A stretch of DNA of 38,434 nt from an uncultured Porphyromonadaceae bacterium (GTDB taxonomy: Bacteria > Bacteroidota > Bacteroidia > Bacteroidales > Muribaculaceae). The stretch is taken from the NCBI GenBank assembly GCA_947174235.1, contig CAMWID010000029.1, positions 1-38,434 on the forward strand, in the 5' to 3' direction. Positions within the stretch are counted from its first letter, which is position 1. The number at the start of each line of letters is the position of its first letter. The translations under genes and the position numbers were made by a program. The notes beneath the pieces are model-generated. The model had not been told where the DNA came from and made no database searches. It worked only from the letters and a program-made list of their open reading frames with translations. This document shows, piece after piece, positions 17,225-25,690 of this stretch.

Positions 17225-18580
17225 TTATTTATCGCTACCACAGGCTGAATTACACGCCGCACAACTTGAGACACTACCCGCGAATCTACGCTCCACAAGC
17301 AGATGAAGACGCTCTTTCAGTCCAGGAAGCCTGACCGCGTCAATCACGTCTGCCATAAATGCCTGTTTCAACAAAAGTTTCGCCGTATGTTCAGAGAGCC
17401 CTCGTGTACGCATATAGAACACCTGCATGTCATCCAGCTGTCCGGTTGCCGTGCCATGGCTACATTTCACGTCATCGTCATAAATCTCAAGCTGAGGCTT
17501 TGAAAACATTTTGGCATTGTCGCTCCCTACAATATTACGGTTATTCTGATAAGCCTCAGTCTTGTCAGCTCCCTGCTCCACCTTGATCAGTCCTGTGAAA
17601 GCTCCGGTTGCATCATCATCAAGCACATATTTAAACAATTCATCGGTCTTGCAATTTCCTTTCTTGTGTTCTATGCGCGAATATGTGTCGAGATGGCGGC
17701 ATCGGTCTTCAATACCCATACCATACAGATGGAGTGAGGCATTCTCTCCTTCAAACAGCGCATGGTATTCATTTCTGGTCGTACCGTTGTAAAGGGTTAT
17801 GCCGTCTATCACAAGCTCGCAACCTTCTCCCTCCCTTACATACATCGCCGAAAGACGTGACGTCTTCTCAGTGCTCTCTTCAAGATCATAATAATCAAGC
17901 CGGGAATTTCTTTCTGCGAAAATTTCTATTGTCTGAAGCGCAAGAAACTCGACATCTGGATTCTGAGTATGGTCGCATGTGAGCACTTTCAATTCAGAAT
18001 CCTCTTCCAGAATTACCAGGACACGCCTCACAGCCATCAGGGGAGCACCGTTCTGGAGGATATTAACAATCTGAATCGGCTTATCAACCTTTACTCCTCT
18101 CTTTACCCATATCGCGATTCCATCCTGGGCAAGCATCGTATTGAGGGCGACAACCGGATTTTTAATATCCGCACATCTGCCATAATACCTACCGCATATT
18201 TCCGGATGATTTATGGCAAACTGACGCAGACTCCCCACATACATCCCTTCGGGCAGACCGAGACGCGCGTCATTAGCTTCCGCATATAAATCGTTGACGG
18301 AGAAAAACAATGACGTAGACAGACTCGGCACACCGCAATGGAACGTGGCAGCAGGGTTTACGTCTATATTCACCCGACCGACGTTCACTCCATAGTCAGG
18401 CGAAAGAATCTCCTCCAGATCCGTAGTCTCGTAATTCTCCGACCCCTTGGCGGGAAGCTCCATATCCCTGAGGACCTCATATGCGGAATGACGCAAATCA
18501 TTTAGCACTTGCGCACTTCCGGAATCCACCAGAGATTTATGACCGTTATAAAGATCTATATATTGTTGCAACGCACTCAT
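17225..18580 (-). CDS. sufD: SufD Fe-S cluster assembly scaffold subunit
   Basis: SufD pairs with SufB and SufC (SufBC2D) to build iron-sulfur clusters. The 451-residue protein has a variable helical N-terminus and then the SufBD beta-helix core. Its conserved C-terminal region reads PQLEIYDDDVKCSHGTATG (about 375-393), then MRTRGLSEHTAKLLLKQAF, typical of SufD. The last residues hold three closely spaced cysteines (SSCAACNSACGSDK), unusual for this family and possibly metal binding. SufB is missing from this operon. The gene is 5 bases from sufC and 1 base from sufS. Confidence 0.93.
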   Translation of the reverse strand: MSALQQYIDLYNGHKSLVDSGSAQVLNDLRHSAYEVLRDMELPAKGSENYETTDLEEILSPDYGVNVGRVNIDVNPAATFHCGVPSLSTSLFFSVNDLYAEANDARLGLPEGMYVGSLRQFAINHPEICGRYYGRCADIKNPVVALNTMLAQDGIAIWVKRGVKVDKPIQIVNILQNGAPLMAVRRVLVILEEDSELKVLTCDHTQNPDVEFLALQTIEIFAERNSRLDYYDLEESTEKTSRLSAMYVREGEGCELVIDGITLYNGTTRNEYHALFEGENASLHLYGMGIEDRCRHLDTYSRIEHKKGNCKTDELFKYVLDDDATGAFTGLIKVEQGADKTEAYQNNRNIVGSDNAKMFSKPQLEIYDDDVKCSHGTATGQLDDMQVFYMRTRGLSEHTAKLLLKQAFMADVIDAVRLPGLKERLHLLVERRFAGSVSSCAACNSACGSDK

Positions 18581-18585
18581 ATTCC

Positions 18586-19353
18586 TTATCCATTGTTTTC
18601 CTCGTTGTCAACCTGTTGCTTGATCCAGTCATATCCACGTTCCTCAAGTTCAAGGGCAAGATCGGGACCTCCGGTCATGACTATCCTGCCTTTATAAAGG
18701 ATATGTATGAACTCAGGTTTGATATAATCCAAAAGACGCTGATAATGCGTTATGACTATAGTGGCGTTATTCTCTGATTTCAATTTATTGACACCTTCGG
18801 CAACTACCCTCAGGGCATCTATGTCAAGACCGGAATCAGTCTCGTCAAGAATCGACAGCTTCGGCTCAAGCACTGCCATCTGGAAAATTTCATTACGTTT
18901 TTTCTCTCCTCCTGAGAAACCTTCGTTCACCGAACGGGACGCGAGTTTGTTGTCGAGCTCCACTATTGCCCTTTTCTCTCGCATCATTTTCAGAAAATCA
19001 GTGGCGCTCATCGGAGGCTCTCCGAAATATTCCCGCTTGGCATTGACCGCCGCCCTCATGAAATTTACCATTGACACACCGGGAATCTCGACAGGATACT
19101 GAAATCCGAGGAACAGACCTTCGTGGCTTCTGACCTCCGGAGCCATGGCAAGAAGATCCTTTCCATAAAATTCAGCGCTTCCCCCTGTCACTGTATATGC
19201 CGGATTTCCGGCAAGCACCATGGAAAGCGTGGACTTACCGGAGCCGTTGGGACCCATGATGGCGTGCACCTCTCCCGGACGTACCTCAAGATTGATTCCC
19301 TTCAATATCTCTTTGCCGTTGATTTCGGCATGCAGGTTGTTTACTTTAAGCAT
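18586..19353 (-). CDS. sufC: SufC ABC-type ATPase of Fe-S cluster assembly
   Basis: SufC powers the SufBCD scaffold and is cytosolic. The 255-residue protein has Walker A GPNGSGKST (about 35-43), the ABC signature FSGGEKKRNE (about 148-157) and a Walker B region KLSILDETDSGLD (about 168-180), where the SufC-type DETDSGLD is intact. It overlaps the end of the upstream CvpA-family gene by 8 bases, so there is no room for sufB in the usual position between them. Confidence 0.95.
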   Translation of the reverse strand: MLKVNNLHAEINGKEILKGINLEVRPGEVHAIMGPNGSGKSTLSMVLAGNPAYTVTGGSAEFYGKDLLAMAPEVRSHEGLFLGFQYPVEIPGVSMVNFMRAAVNAKREYFGEPPMSATDFLKMMREKRAIVELDNKLASRSVNEGFSGGEKKRNEIFQMAVLEPKLSILDETDSGLDIDALRVVAEGVNKLKSENNATIVITHYQRLLDYIKPEFIHILYKGRIVMTGGPDLALELEERGYDWIKQQVDNEENNG

Positions 19354-19972
19354 TTTCTATCTTTATTTTGGATCCCGCTACGTTATCTTCAATTATAACA
19401 GCGGGAACACAATTTATGTTGCGACTTATTTTTTTGGCTTCTTTCAGCTGTATCAGATGCGACAAGTCCTCATAGCTGTGACACCCAAGCAATCCGGGTG
19501 TCAGCATCATGACTGCCTCGACCACATTACCGTCTTCCGCAGTGGCATATTTCATCAACGGCGACGACGGATTGACACACAGTATCAGATTGTAGACGAT
19601 CGATACCATCAGCATATATTTTGCCAGACAAAATACGGAACCGAGCAACTTGTCAAGCATTCCGACATAGAACACCTGCATAGCGCTCCTCAGTACTTTC
19701 GTGAATATGCGGAATGTAAGAAACACCGTGACATAGACAAGCGCCGCCGAGGCAACACTATAGATAAACGCCGCGCCCAGCCTACCTTCCAATCCGGGAA
19801 GAAGACTACGCATCAACGATTCCGCCTCCACATCAAAAACATGGGCGCAGACAGTGCCGAATGCGAATCCAAGCACACCTGACACCTGACCGGTGAAGCC
19901 CCGGCGGAAACCTTTGATGACAGCGACCACGGCAACCGCTATTACCACGATATGATACGTTGCATCACTCAT
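19346..19972 (-). CDS. CvpA family membrane protein
   Basis: The 208-residue protein has an N-terminal hydrophobic segment (HIVVIAVAVVAVIKGFRRG, where the Gly-Phe-Arg-Arg-Gly pattern is typical of CvpA) and further membrane segments near residues 30-45, 65-90 and 100-135. A polar C-terminal tail follows. CvpA proteins were first named for colicin V production and are linked to envelope homeostasis; the exact role is unknown. I start at ATG 19972 rather than the ATG at 19984, which lies close to the promoter. In the Bacteroides genomes I recall, a cvpA-like gene also leads the suf operon, so its place here is normal; the loss of sufB after it is not. Confidence 0.85.
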   Translation of the reverse strand: MSDATYHIVVIAVAVVAVIKGFRRGFTGQVSGVLGFAFGTVCAHVFDVEAESLMRSLLPGLEGRLGAAFIYSVASAALVYVTVFLTFRIFTKVLRSAMQVFYVGMLDKLLGSVFCLAKYMLMVSIVYNLILCVNPSSPLMKYATAEDGNVVEAVMMLTPGLLGCHSYEDLSHLIQLKEAKKISRNINCVPAVIIEDNVAGSKIKIENA

Positions 19973-19986
19973 TTTTATATACACTG

Positions 19987-20017
19987 CAAAATTAACTCAT
20001 ATCATTGAAAGTACAAA
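19987..20017 (-). promoter_or_regulatory. consensus Bacteroidetes promoter for cvpA-suf
   Basis: On the minus strand TTTG (20017-20014), then 19 bases, then TAATTTTG (19994-19987) match the Bacteroidetes consensus TTTG-N19-21-TAnnTTTG exactly, in element and spacing. The start site would be near 19980, only a few bases before the ATG at 19972. Confidence 0.7.
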
Positions 20018-20145
20018 ATTACCATGCCATATTAGGTGTGTGTCAAGCGACGGAGACGCGATATTTACAGCCGCCATTTCAATTGCCCGCGATCTGACAA
20101 ATAAATTATTTTTCAACTCAATGCCATCTTATCAGTTTTTTTATA

Positions 20146-20153
20146 TAAATTTG
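20146..20153 (+). promoter_or_regulatory. -7 promoter motif touching the GH25 start
   Basis: TAAATTTG matches TAnnTTTG and ends only 4 bases before ATG 20158. If the start site lies at the usual distance, the transcript begins at or next to the ATG, so the mRNA would be nearly leaderless unless a later ATG is used. No -33 element is evident. Confidence 0.5.
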
Positions 20154-20157
20154 TGAT

Positions 20158-20928
20158 ATGAAAGTGCCTTTTCTCAATCGACCGATGAAAGACTTGATGG
20201 TTGCCGGCGGGTTTCTTCTCGTCTGCATCCTCCTTGTGTTCGCTTCGATATGGGCATACAGACAGTTTATATCAAGCCCTCCCTATGTGGATCCGGAACG
20301 CTATCCTATCAGAGGTTTTGACGTTTCATCCCACAATGGAGTCATCAATTTCGAGAAAGCATCCAGGGCGGGAATGGAGTTTGTGTTCATCAAAGCCACG
20401 GAAGGGGGCGACTTCAAAGACAAGAACTTCCGGGAGAATTACGACAAAGCAAAGAGAGCCGGTCTAAAGACAGGCATATACCATTTTTTCAGATTTGACC
20501 GCGACGGGGTGGAACAGGCAATCAATTTTTTGAAAGTGGTAGGCAAACGACAGCCTGAACTCGGGCTTGTCATTGACATTGAAAAAGCAGGAAATCCCGA
20601 CAACATTCCGACCGAGACTGTCGTGAGACGTCTATATGAAATGGTAGATTACCTGAACCTGCTCGGACACAGGGTGATGTTCTATACAAACCGCGACGGC
20701 TATTACGATTACATCGCGGAGACATTTCCCGGCTATCCGCTCTGGATATGCGGATTTACGGAAACTCCGATTCATGCGGAATGGAGCTTCTGGCAATTCA
20801 ACCACAGAGGGGTCATCGATGGGATCTCTGGAGACGTGGATCTCAATACATTTTGTGGCAACCGGGAAGAATGGCAACGTTTCTTGCAAGGGGACATCTG
20901 GCCATACTCATATCTGCCGAAACAATAA
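20158..20928 (+). CDS. membrane-anchored GH25 lysozyme-like muramidase
   Basis: GH25 enzymes cut the MurNAc-GlcNAc bond in peptidoglycan. The 256-residue protein has one N-terminal membrane segment (VAGGFLLVCILLVFASIWAY, about 15-34) with no clear cleavage site, so the catalytic domain should be anchored facing the periplasm. The GH25 domain runs from about 52: GFDVSSHNGVI, FVFIKATEG (about 79-87), LVIDIEKAG with the catalytic Asp/Glu pair (about 139-141), and a C-terminal WQFNHRGVIDGISGDVDLN. Later in-frame ATGs exist at 20185 and 20197. It stands between the divergent suf unit and porU. Confidence 0.9.
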   Translation: MKVPFLNRPMKDLMVAGGFLLVCILLVFASIWAYRQFISSPPYVDPERYPIRGFDVSSHNGVINFEKASRAGMEFVFIKATEGGDFKDKNFRENYDKAKRAGLKTGIYHFFRFDRDGVEQAINFLKVVGKRQPELGLVIDIEKAGNPDNIPTETVVRRLYEMVDYLNLLGHRVMFYTNRDGYYDYIAETFPGYPLWICGFTETPIHAEWSFWQFNHRGVIDGISGDVDLNTFCGNREEWQRFLQGDIWPYSYLPKQ

Positions 20929-21045
20929 GACATACCCTTATACGTTACATTTATGACGGCTACCGGAAGGTTTTCCTGACCAATGACAGTCCGTCTCAAT
21001 GGATTTTATATTTTGAAACGCTATAATTTTTTCCAATATCATCTC

Positions 21046-24000
21046 ATGTCTTTCCCGGGCATAATGGCAAGAATCATCGCTGTAGTATCCTTTATTATAA
21101 TCATTTCAGCGCGTTGCCACGCCCTCCCGGCTGATTATTATGCCGCCTCTTCTCGTCTGTCATCAGGCAAATGGGCAAAAGTTGAGGTAACTGAATCCGG
21201 CATACAGCTCATCAGCGCCGCCACACTCCGAAACCTTGGCTTCGCTGATCCCAACAAGGTTAATGTGTTCGGTTATGGGGGAAGGATGATTCCGGAACGT
21301 CTTGACACGGATCTTATTGACGACCTTCCTCTTGTCCCTTCTATCTCGACACCTCAAGGTATAATTTTTTTCGGACATTCAAATGTGGCATGGACTCCGA
21401 CTGACGGAAACGCTTCCGGATACACTCATGAGATAAATCCATATTCAGGACACTCTTTCTATTTTATTAGTGATTGTGAACCCGAAACGGTATCTCCCTA
21501 TGGGCGAGATGATTCATTCCAAGAATCATCCGTAGAAATCACAAGTTTTACAGAGAGAATCGTACATGAACAGGATATTCTCCCCCCATCCAATTCCGGC
21601 AGATTGATGCTCGGAGAAGATTTCTGTACACAAAACACAAGAAACTTCCAATTCGACTTACCCGGAATAATTTCCGATGTTGAAATGACTGTCAGATTCG
21701 GAGCGAAAGTCTCAAATGGGTCTTCCTCGCTTCTCTTTACTGCCAACGGCGCAAGACTGGCAGCGACCAATAGTGACAAAATCAGCGGTATAACCTCATC
21801 TGATTCGTTTCTCGCCACCACCACGACCTCCAAGACTATCCCCTCTCCGGGTGAAAAACTTAATCTCACTATCCAATATTCCAACTCAGGAGCACTGTTC
21901 ACTGCCGCGCTCGACTATATACGGCTTTCTTATGAAAGAGAGTTAAAACTGTCGGACAACGAGCTCTATTTTTATCTGTCGCCTGACAAGCCTTCTTCTG
22001 TAGTGTTGGATGGCTGCGACGAAAACACCATCATTTGGGATGTCTCCGATCCGACAAATCCACTGAATGTCAATTTTTCTCTCTCCGGCTCCCGGGCAAG
22101 ATTCAATGTCGGGACCGGATATAGTGAATTTGTAGCTTTCAATCCATCAAAGATTTCGCGCAATGCTATCTCTGCGGGAACTGTAGTGAACCAGAATCTT
22201 CATGCGGAGCCCGCTCCAGGATTACTGATCATCTCTCCGGATGAATATCAGGCTGCGGCTGAAAAGATCGCCGGAATACATGCAAAAAGCGACGGGCTTA
22301 CAGTGCTTGTGGTTTCTCCGGAAAAGGTTTACAATGAATTTTCTTCCGGAGTGTCTGACGTATCGGCTTTCAGGAAATTATTGAAAATGTGGTATGACCG
22401 CTCGTCCGGTTCCGGAGAATCGTATACCCGTTATTGTCTGATATTGAGCCGCCCCACTTATGACAACAAAATGGGGTCAACGGCAGTAAGAAACTCCGGG
22501 TATCCCCGCGTCCCTATATGGCAATCACCCACCGGTCTCTCTGAAGCTACATCTTATTCTTGCGATGACTTCATAGGGATGCTCGAAGACTACACACCAG
22601 GATGGGATATCGGAAAAGCGGCAATACACGTTGCGGTGGGACGCATGCCGGTCAAAAGCGCTTCCGAAGCATTGTCTGCCGCCACAAAACTTGAAAAGTA
22701 TGTGCTTGCTCCTGAATACGGTCCATGGCGCGACAACGTTATGATAATTGCAGATGATCAGGACAACGGAGTTCATCTTTCCCAGGCGGAAAGTGTGTTT
22801 GAGGCTTTGCGGACCAACGGCAACGGAAAGGATTTCACATATGAGAAATTATATCTTGATTCTTATGTTCTCGGATATTCCGCGACAGGGCCAGTATACC
22901 CTGAAGCGAAACAACGGATGTTTGACAAACTTGCCGAAGGAGTGCTGTTCTGGAACTATATAGGGCATGCCTCACCTAAAAACTGGGGACACGAAAACCT
23001 CCTGACATGGACAGACATAATGTCAATGACGCATACCCGACTCCCTTTCTTATATGCCGCCACTTGTGAATTCATGCGCTGGGATGCCGATGAAACAAGC
23101 GGCGCCGAAGAGATGTGGCTGAATCCTGTATCCGGGGTCATTGCTATGATCTGTCCCAGCAGAACAGTATATATATCACTCAATGGTCCGCTGAACGCCC
23201 ATAGCTCCGAATTTGTATTTCGACGTGATTCCGAAGGGAATCCCATGAGGATAGGCGATATAATGGTTGAAGGGAAAAATGCGCAGGGCAACGATACCAA
23301 TAAACTCCGATACGGTCTTATGGGAGATCCCTCGATGCGCATTCCCTCTCCCGGATACACAGTTTGTATCGACTCACTTGACGGACACGATCTCTCTGAT
23401 ACGGAGAACGTTCCGGAACTCAACGCATGTGCCACTGTTAAAATTTCCGGCAGGATAACCGACCGTCAAGGCAACCTTTTGGAAGACTTCAACGGTCCCG
23501 TACACCTGCGGCTGTTTGATGCCGAAAAAGTTGTAACCACCAACGGCAATGGTGAAAACGGTCGGGAAATGTCATATAACGACCGCAATACTCGCCTTTT
23601 ATCTGCAATGACCAATGTAAAAAACGGATATTGGGAAACCACTGTGGTCTTGCCTTCAGAAATTGAAAACAATTACAGTCCAGCCCTTCTCTCTGCATAT
23701 GCCTACGACTCAAACGGGAGGGAGGCAAACGGTTCCACCGACAATTTTTACGTATACGGTTTTTCCGATACTTCCTCAGACGATAACGATGGACCTGAAA
23801 TAACGTCTTTTTATCTCAACTCAAAATCATTCAACGATGGAGACGCGGTCGGACCCTCTCCGGTGGCAAAAGCGTTTTTCTCAGATCCGTCAGGCATCAA
23901 CTCTTCAGAACAAGGGATAGGCCACAATATGAGATTAAGACTCGATGAAGCCACGTATTACAACGATGTGGCAGTTTATTACACACCTTCTATCGAAAAT

Positions 24001-24438
24001 CCTTACTCCGGTGAGATCAGTTATCCCATGAAGGATATCGAACCCGGCGAACATACTCTGACCCTTACAGTATGGGACAATGCGGGAAACTCTTCTTCCG
24101 CAACTGTTTCGTTCCGTATCAAAGCGTCTTGGATTCCGGAGATAATAGATCTCCAGACAGATGTAAATCCCGCATCTTCCAATGTGAATTTCCTCCTCAC
24201 CGCGGATTCTCCCGACAACATCCAAAGCTGCATTATCGAAGTATTTGATCTGGCGGGAAGAAAAGTATGGAGCGGAACCGCTTCCGTCTTTAATACCGAG
24301 ATCTCCTTAGGTTGGAATCTTTGCGACAGTGACGGGACAAGAGTAAACAGAGGCATTTATCCATACCGGGCAACGCTCACCACCCGATCCGGAGCTACGG
24401 TGGCAAAAAGCGGTAAACTGGCAGTGACAGCGAGATAA
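21046..24438 (+). CDS. porU: type IX secretion system sortase PorU
   Basis: PorU is the outer-surface transpeptidase that removes the C-terminal signal of T9SS cargo and attaches the cargo to lipopolysaccharide. The 1130-residue product starts with a signal peptide (IIAVVSFIIIISARCHA). ATG 21064 would also give one, and a frame extension to 20983 would not. The middle is a C25 (gingipain-like) peptidase domain with the His-Cys pair in NYIGHASPKNWG (His about 641) and YAATCEFMRWD (Cys about 674). After it come beta-rich modules and a C-terminal Ig-like FnIII/FlgD-type tail (ENTIIWDV earlier, EVFDLAGRKVWSG near the end). The length matches the family. It heads the group with porV, but rex and another gene lie between. 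Confidence 0.9.
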   Translation: MSFPGIMARIIAVVSFIIIISARCHALPADYYAASSRLSSGKWAKVEVTESGIQLISAATLRNLGFADPNKVNVFGYGGRMIPERLDTDLIDDLPLVPSISTPQGIIFFGHSNVAWTPTDGNASGYTHEINPYSGHSFYFISDCEPETVSPYGRDDSFQESSVEITSFTERIVHEQDILPPSNSGRLMLGEDFCTQNTRNFQFDLPGIISDVEMTVRFGAKVSNGSSSLLFTANGARLAATNSDKISGITSSDSFLATTTTSKTIPSPGEKLNLTIQYSNSGALFTAALDYIRLSYERELKLSDNELYFYLSPDKPSSVVLDGCDENTIIWDVSDPTNPLNVNFSLSGSRARFNVGTGYSEFVAFNPSKISRNAISAGTVVNQNLHAEPAPGLLIISPDEYQAAAEKIAGIHAKSDGLTVLVVSPEKVYNEFSSGVSDVSAFRKLLKMWYDRSSGSGESYTRYCLILSRPTYDNKMGSTAVRNSGYPRVPIWQSPTGLSEATSYSCDDFIGMLEDYTPGWDIGKAAIHVAVGRMPVKSASEALSAATKLEKYVLAPEYGPWRDNVMIIADDQDNGVHLSQAESVFEALRTNGNGKDFTYEKLYLDSYVLGYSATGPVYPEAKQRMFDKLAEGVLFWNYIGHASPKNWGHENLLTWTDIMSMTHTRLPFLYAATCEFMRWDADETSGAEEMWLNPVSGVIAMICPSRTVYISLNGPLNAHSSEFVFRRDSEGNPMRIGDIMVEGKNAQGNDTNKLRYGLMGDPSMRIPSPGYTVCIDSLDGHDLSDTENVPELNACATVKISGRITDRQGNLLEDFNGPVHLRLFDAEKVVTTNGNGENGREMSYNDRNTRLLSAMTNVKNGYWETTVVLPSEIENNYSPALLSAYAYDSNGREANGSTDNFYVYGFSDTSSDDNDGPEITSFYLNSKSFNDGDAVGPSPVAKAFFSDPSGINSSEQGIGHNMRLRLDEATYYNDVAVYYTPSIENPYSGEISYPMKDIEPGEHTLTLTVWDNAGNSSSATVSFRIKASWIPEIIDLQTDVNPASSNVNFLLTADSPDNIQSCIIEVFDLAGRKVWSGTASVFNTEISLGWNLCDSDGTRVNRGIYPYRATLTTRSGATVAKSGKLAVTAR

Positions 24439-24456
24439 CAACCATTTTCAACCGTT

Positions 24457-25098
24457 ATGACAGTTATGATAAACAATATCATCCTTCCCGAACCAACCTT
24501 AAGACGTCTTCCTTGGTATCTTGCCTATATCGAGATTCTGAAATCGCAAGATGTGGAGTATGTGTCATCAACCCAGATATCCCGGGCGCTCAATGTTGAT
24601 GCCTCGCAGATAGCCAAAGACCTTTCTTTTCTTTCACTGAAAGGAAAGACAAGAATCGGCTATGAAGTAGACGCGCTCGCCAAGGTTCTGGCTGATTTCC
24701 TCGGATTCCATACTCCCCACAAGGCTTATGTCTTTGGAGCCGGAAGTCTGGGACAAGCCCTGATGCAGGATTCAGGACTTGCCAACTACGGACTGAACAT
24801 TATAGCGGGATTTGATATAGATCCCGGAAAGGTCATGACCAAAGTTGGAGACATCCCAATATATCATATCGACTCTCTCGGACATGTGATGGAATCTGAT
24901 CCCGCCACAATAGGGATCCTGACCGTTCCGGCAGATTGCGCGCAGCTCACAGCCGACATAGCGATAGGAGAAGGGATAAAGGCTATCTGGAATTTTACGC
25001 CCTACAGGGTAAAGGTAGCGGAAGGAATCGTAATGTCAAACACTTCGATCTATGCTCACCTCGCCCTTATTTATAACCGCCTGAATATCGAATCCTGA
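24457..25098 (+). CDS. rex: redox-sensing transcriptional repressor Rex
   Basis: Rex represses fermentative and respiratory genes and lets go of DNA when NADH rises relative to NAD+. The 213-residue protein has an N-terminal winged helix-turn-helix (LPEPTLRRLPWYL, then VSSTQISRALNVDASQIAKD, about 26-45) and a Rossmann domain with VFGAGSLGQAL (about 92-102) and a DIDPGK that should bind the NAD ribose. The C-terminus INPSxAH-type swapped helix is seen as SNTSIYAHLALIYNRL. It begins 18 bases after porU and its TGA overlaps the ATG of the next gene. Genes it controls cannot be read with confidence from this window; no TTGTTAA-type operator was found. Confidence 0.93.
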   Translation: MTVMINNIILPEPTLRRLPWYLAYIEILKSQDVEYVSSTQISRALNVDASQIAKDLSFLSLKGKTRIGYEVDALAKVLADFLGFHTPHKAYVFGAGSLGQALMQDSGLANYGLNIIAGFDIDPGKVMTKVGDIPIYHIDSLGHVMESDPATIGILTVPADCAQLTADIAIGEGIKAIWNFTPYRVKVAEGIVMSNTSIYAHLALIYNRLNIES

Positions 25099-25679
25099 TG
25101 AAGACATTTATAATCGAAAACAATCTCACAGAAAAAAATAATGAGGAAACAGTGTGGAGCTTCCTTCCTGATTCAGCGCTATGCAATGCAGGAAAACCAT
25201 TTTTCATACCTGAGAACTCGGGGGTCATGGAGGTTTTTATTGCACCGGTAGTGAAAATAACTCGTCTTGGAAAATCTGTGGCGCCTCGCTTCGCCACAAG
25301 ATATTATTCACAGGCAGCCGCGGGACTACATTTCAGGGACACAACCCTACGCAGGCAGCTCCTTGACAAAGGGCTCCCACCGGATATCGCCCAATCGTTC
25401 GACAGATCATTGATTCTCGGGGATTTCCTACCCGTAAATGAAATAATCGGCGACAAGCCGCTTACCCTTCAGATAAACGGTATCAAGGTCGCGGAATGGT
25501 GTCTTGACAAGATGAATACAGACATCGGTTCCCTTTTTCAAAAAATATCGACCGCCAATACTCTGAAAATGGGAGATTATCTTATCCCCGGTCTATCGGC
25601 AGGATCCAAGATATGTATCGGTGACAATCTCGAGCTTAATCTTGATGACAAGATTTTGCTTTCCGTACAAATAAAATAA
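25098..25679 (+). CDS. fumarylacetoacetate hydrolase-fold protein, apparently degenerate
   Basis: The 193-residue product resembles the short Bacteroidales FAH-family proteins: PDSALCNAGKPFFIPENS near residue 24, PVVKITRLGKSVAPRFATRY (about 51-70), and a C-terminal IPGLSAGSKICIGDNLEL. The usual metal site appears changed: where family members have Glu-x-Glu before the VVKI strand, this one has Phe-Ile-Ala, and the Asp of the usual N/G-D-x-x-x-R-D motif is replaced by His in GLHFRDTTLR. It is therefore probably not an active hydrolase. Its ATG overlaps the rex stop (TGATG) and porV starts 11 bases after it, so it is translated with both neighbours. The alignment is from memory, without a database. 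Confidence 0.7.
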   Translation: MKTFIIENNLTEKNNEETVWSFLPDSALCNAGKPFFIPENSGVMEVFIAPVVKITRLGKSVAPRFATRYYSQAAAGLHFRDTTLRRQLLDKGLPPDIAQSFDRSLILGDFLPVNEIIGDKPLTLQINGIKVAEWCLDKMNTDIGSLFQKISTANTLKMGDYLIPGLSAGSKICIGDNLELNLDDKILLSVQIK

Positions 25680-25690
25680 AAACTGCAACG

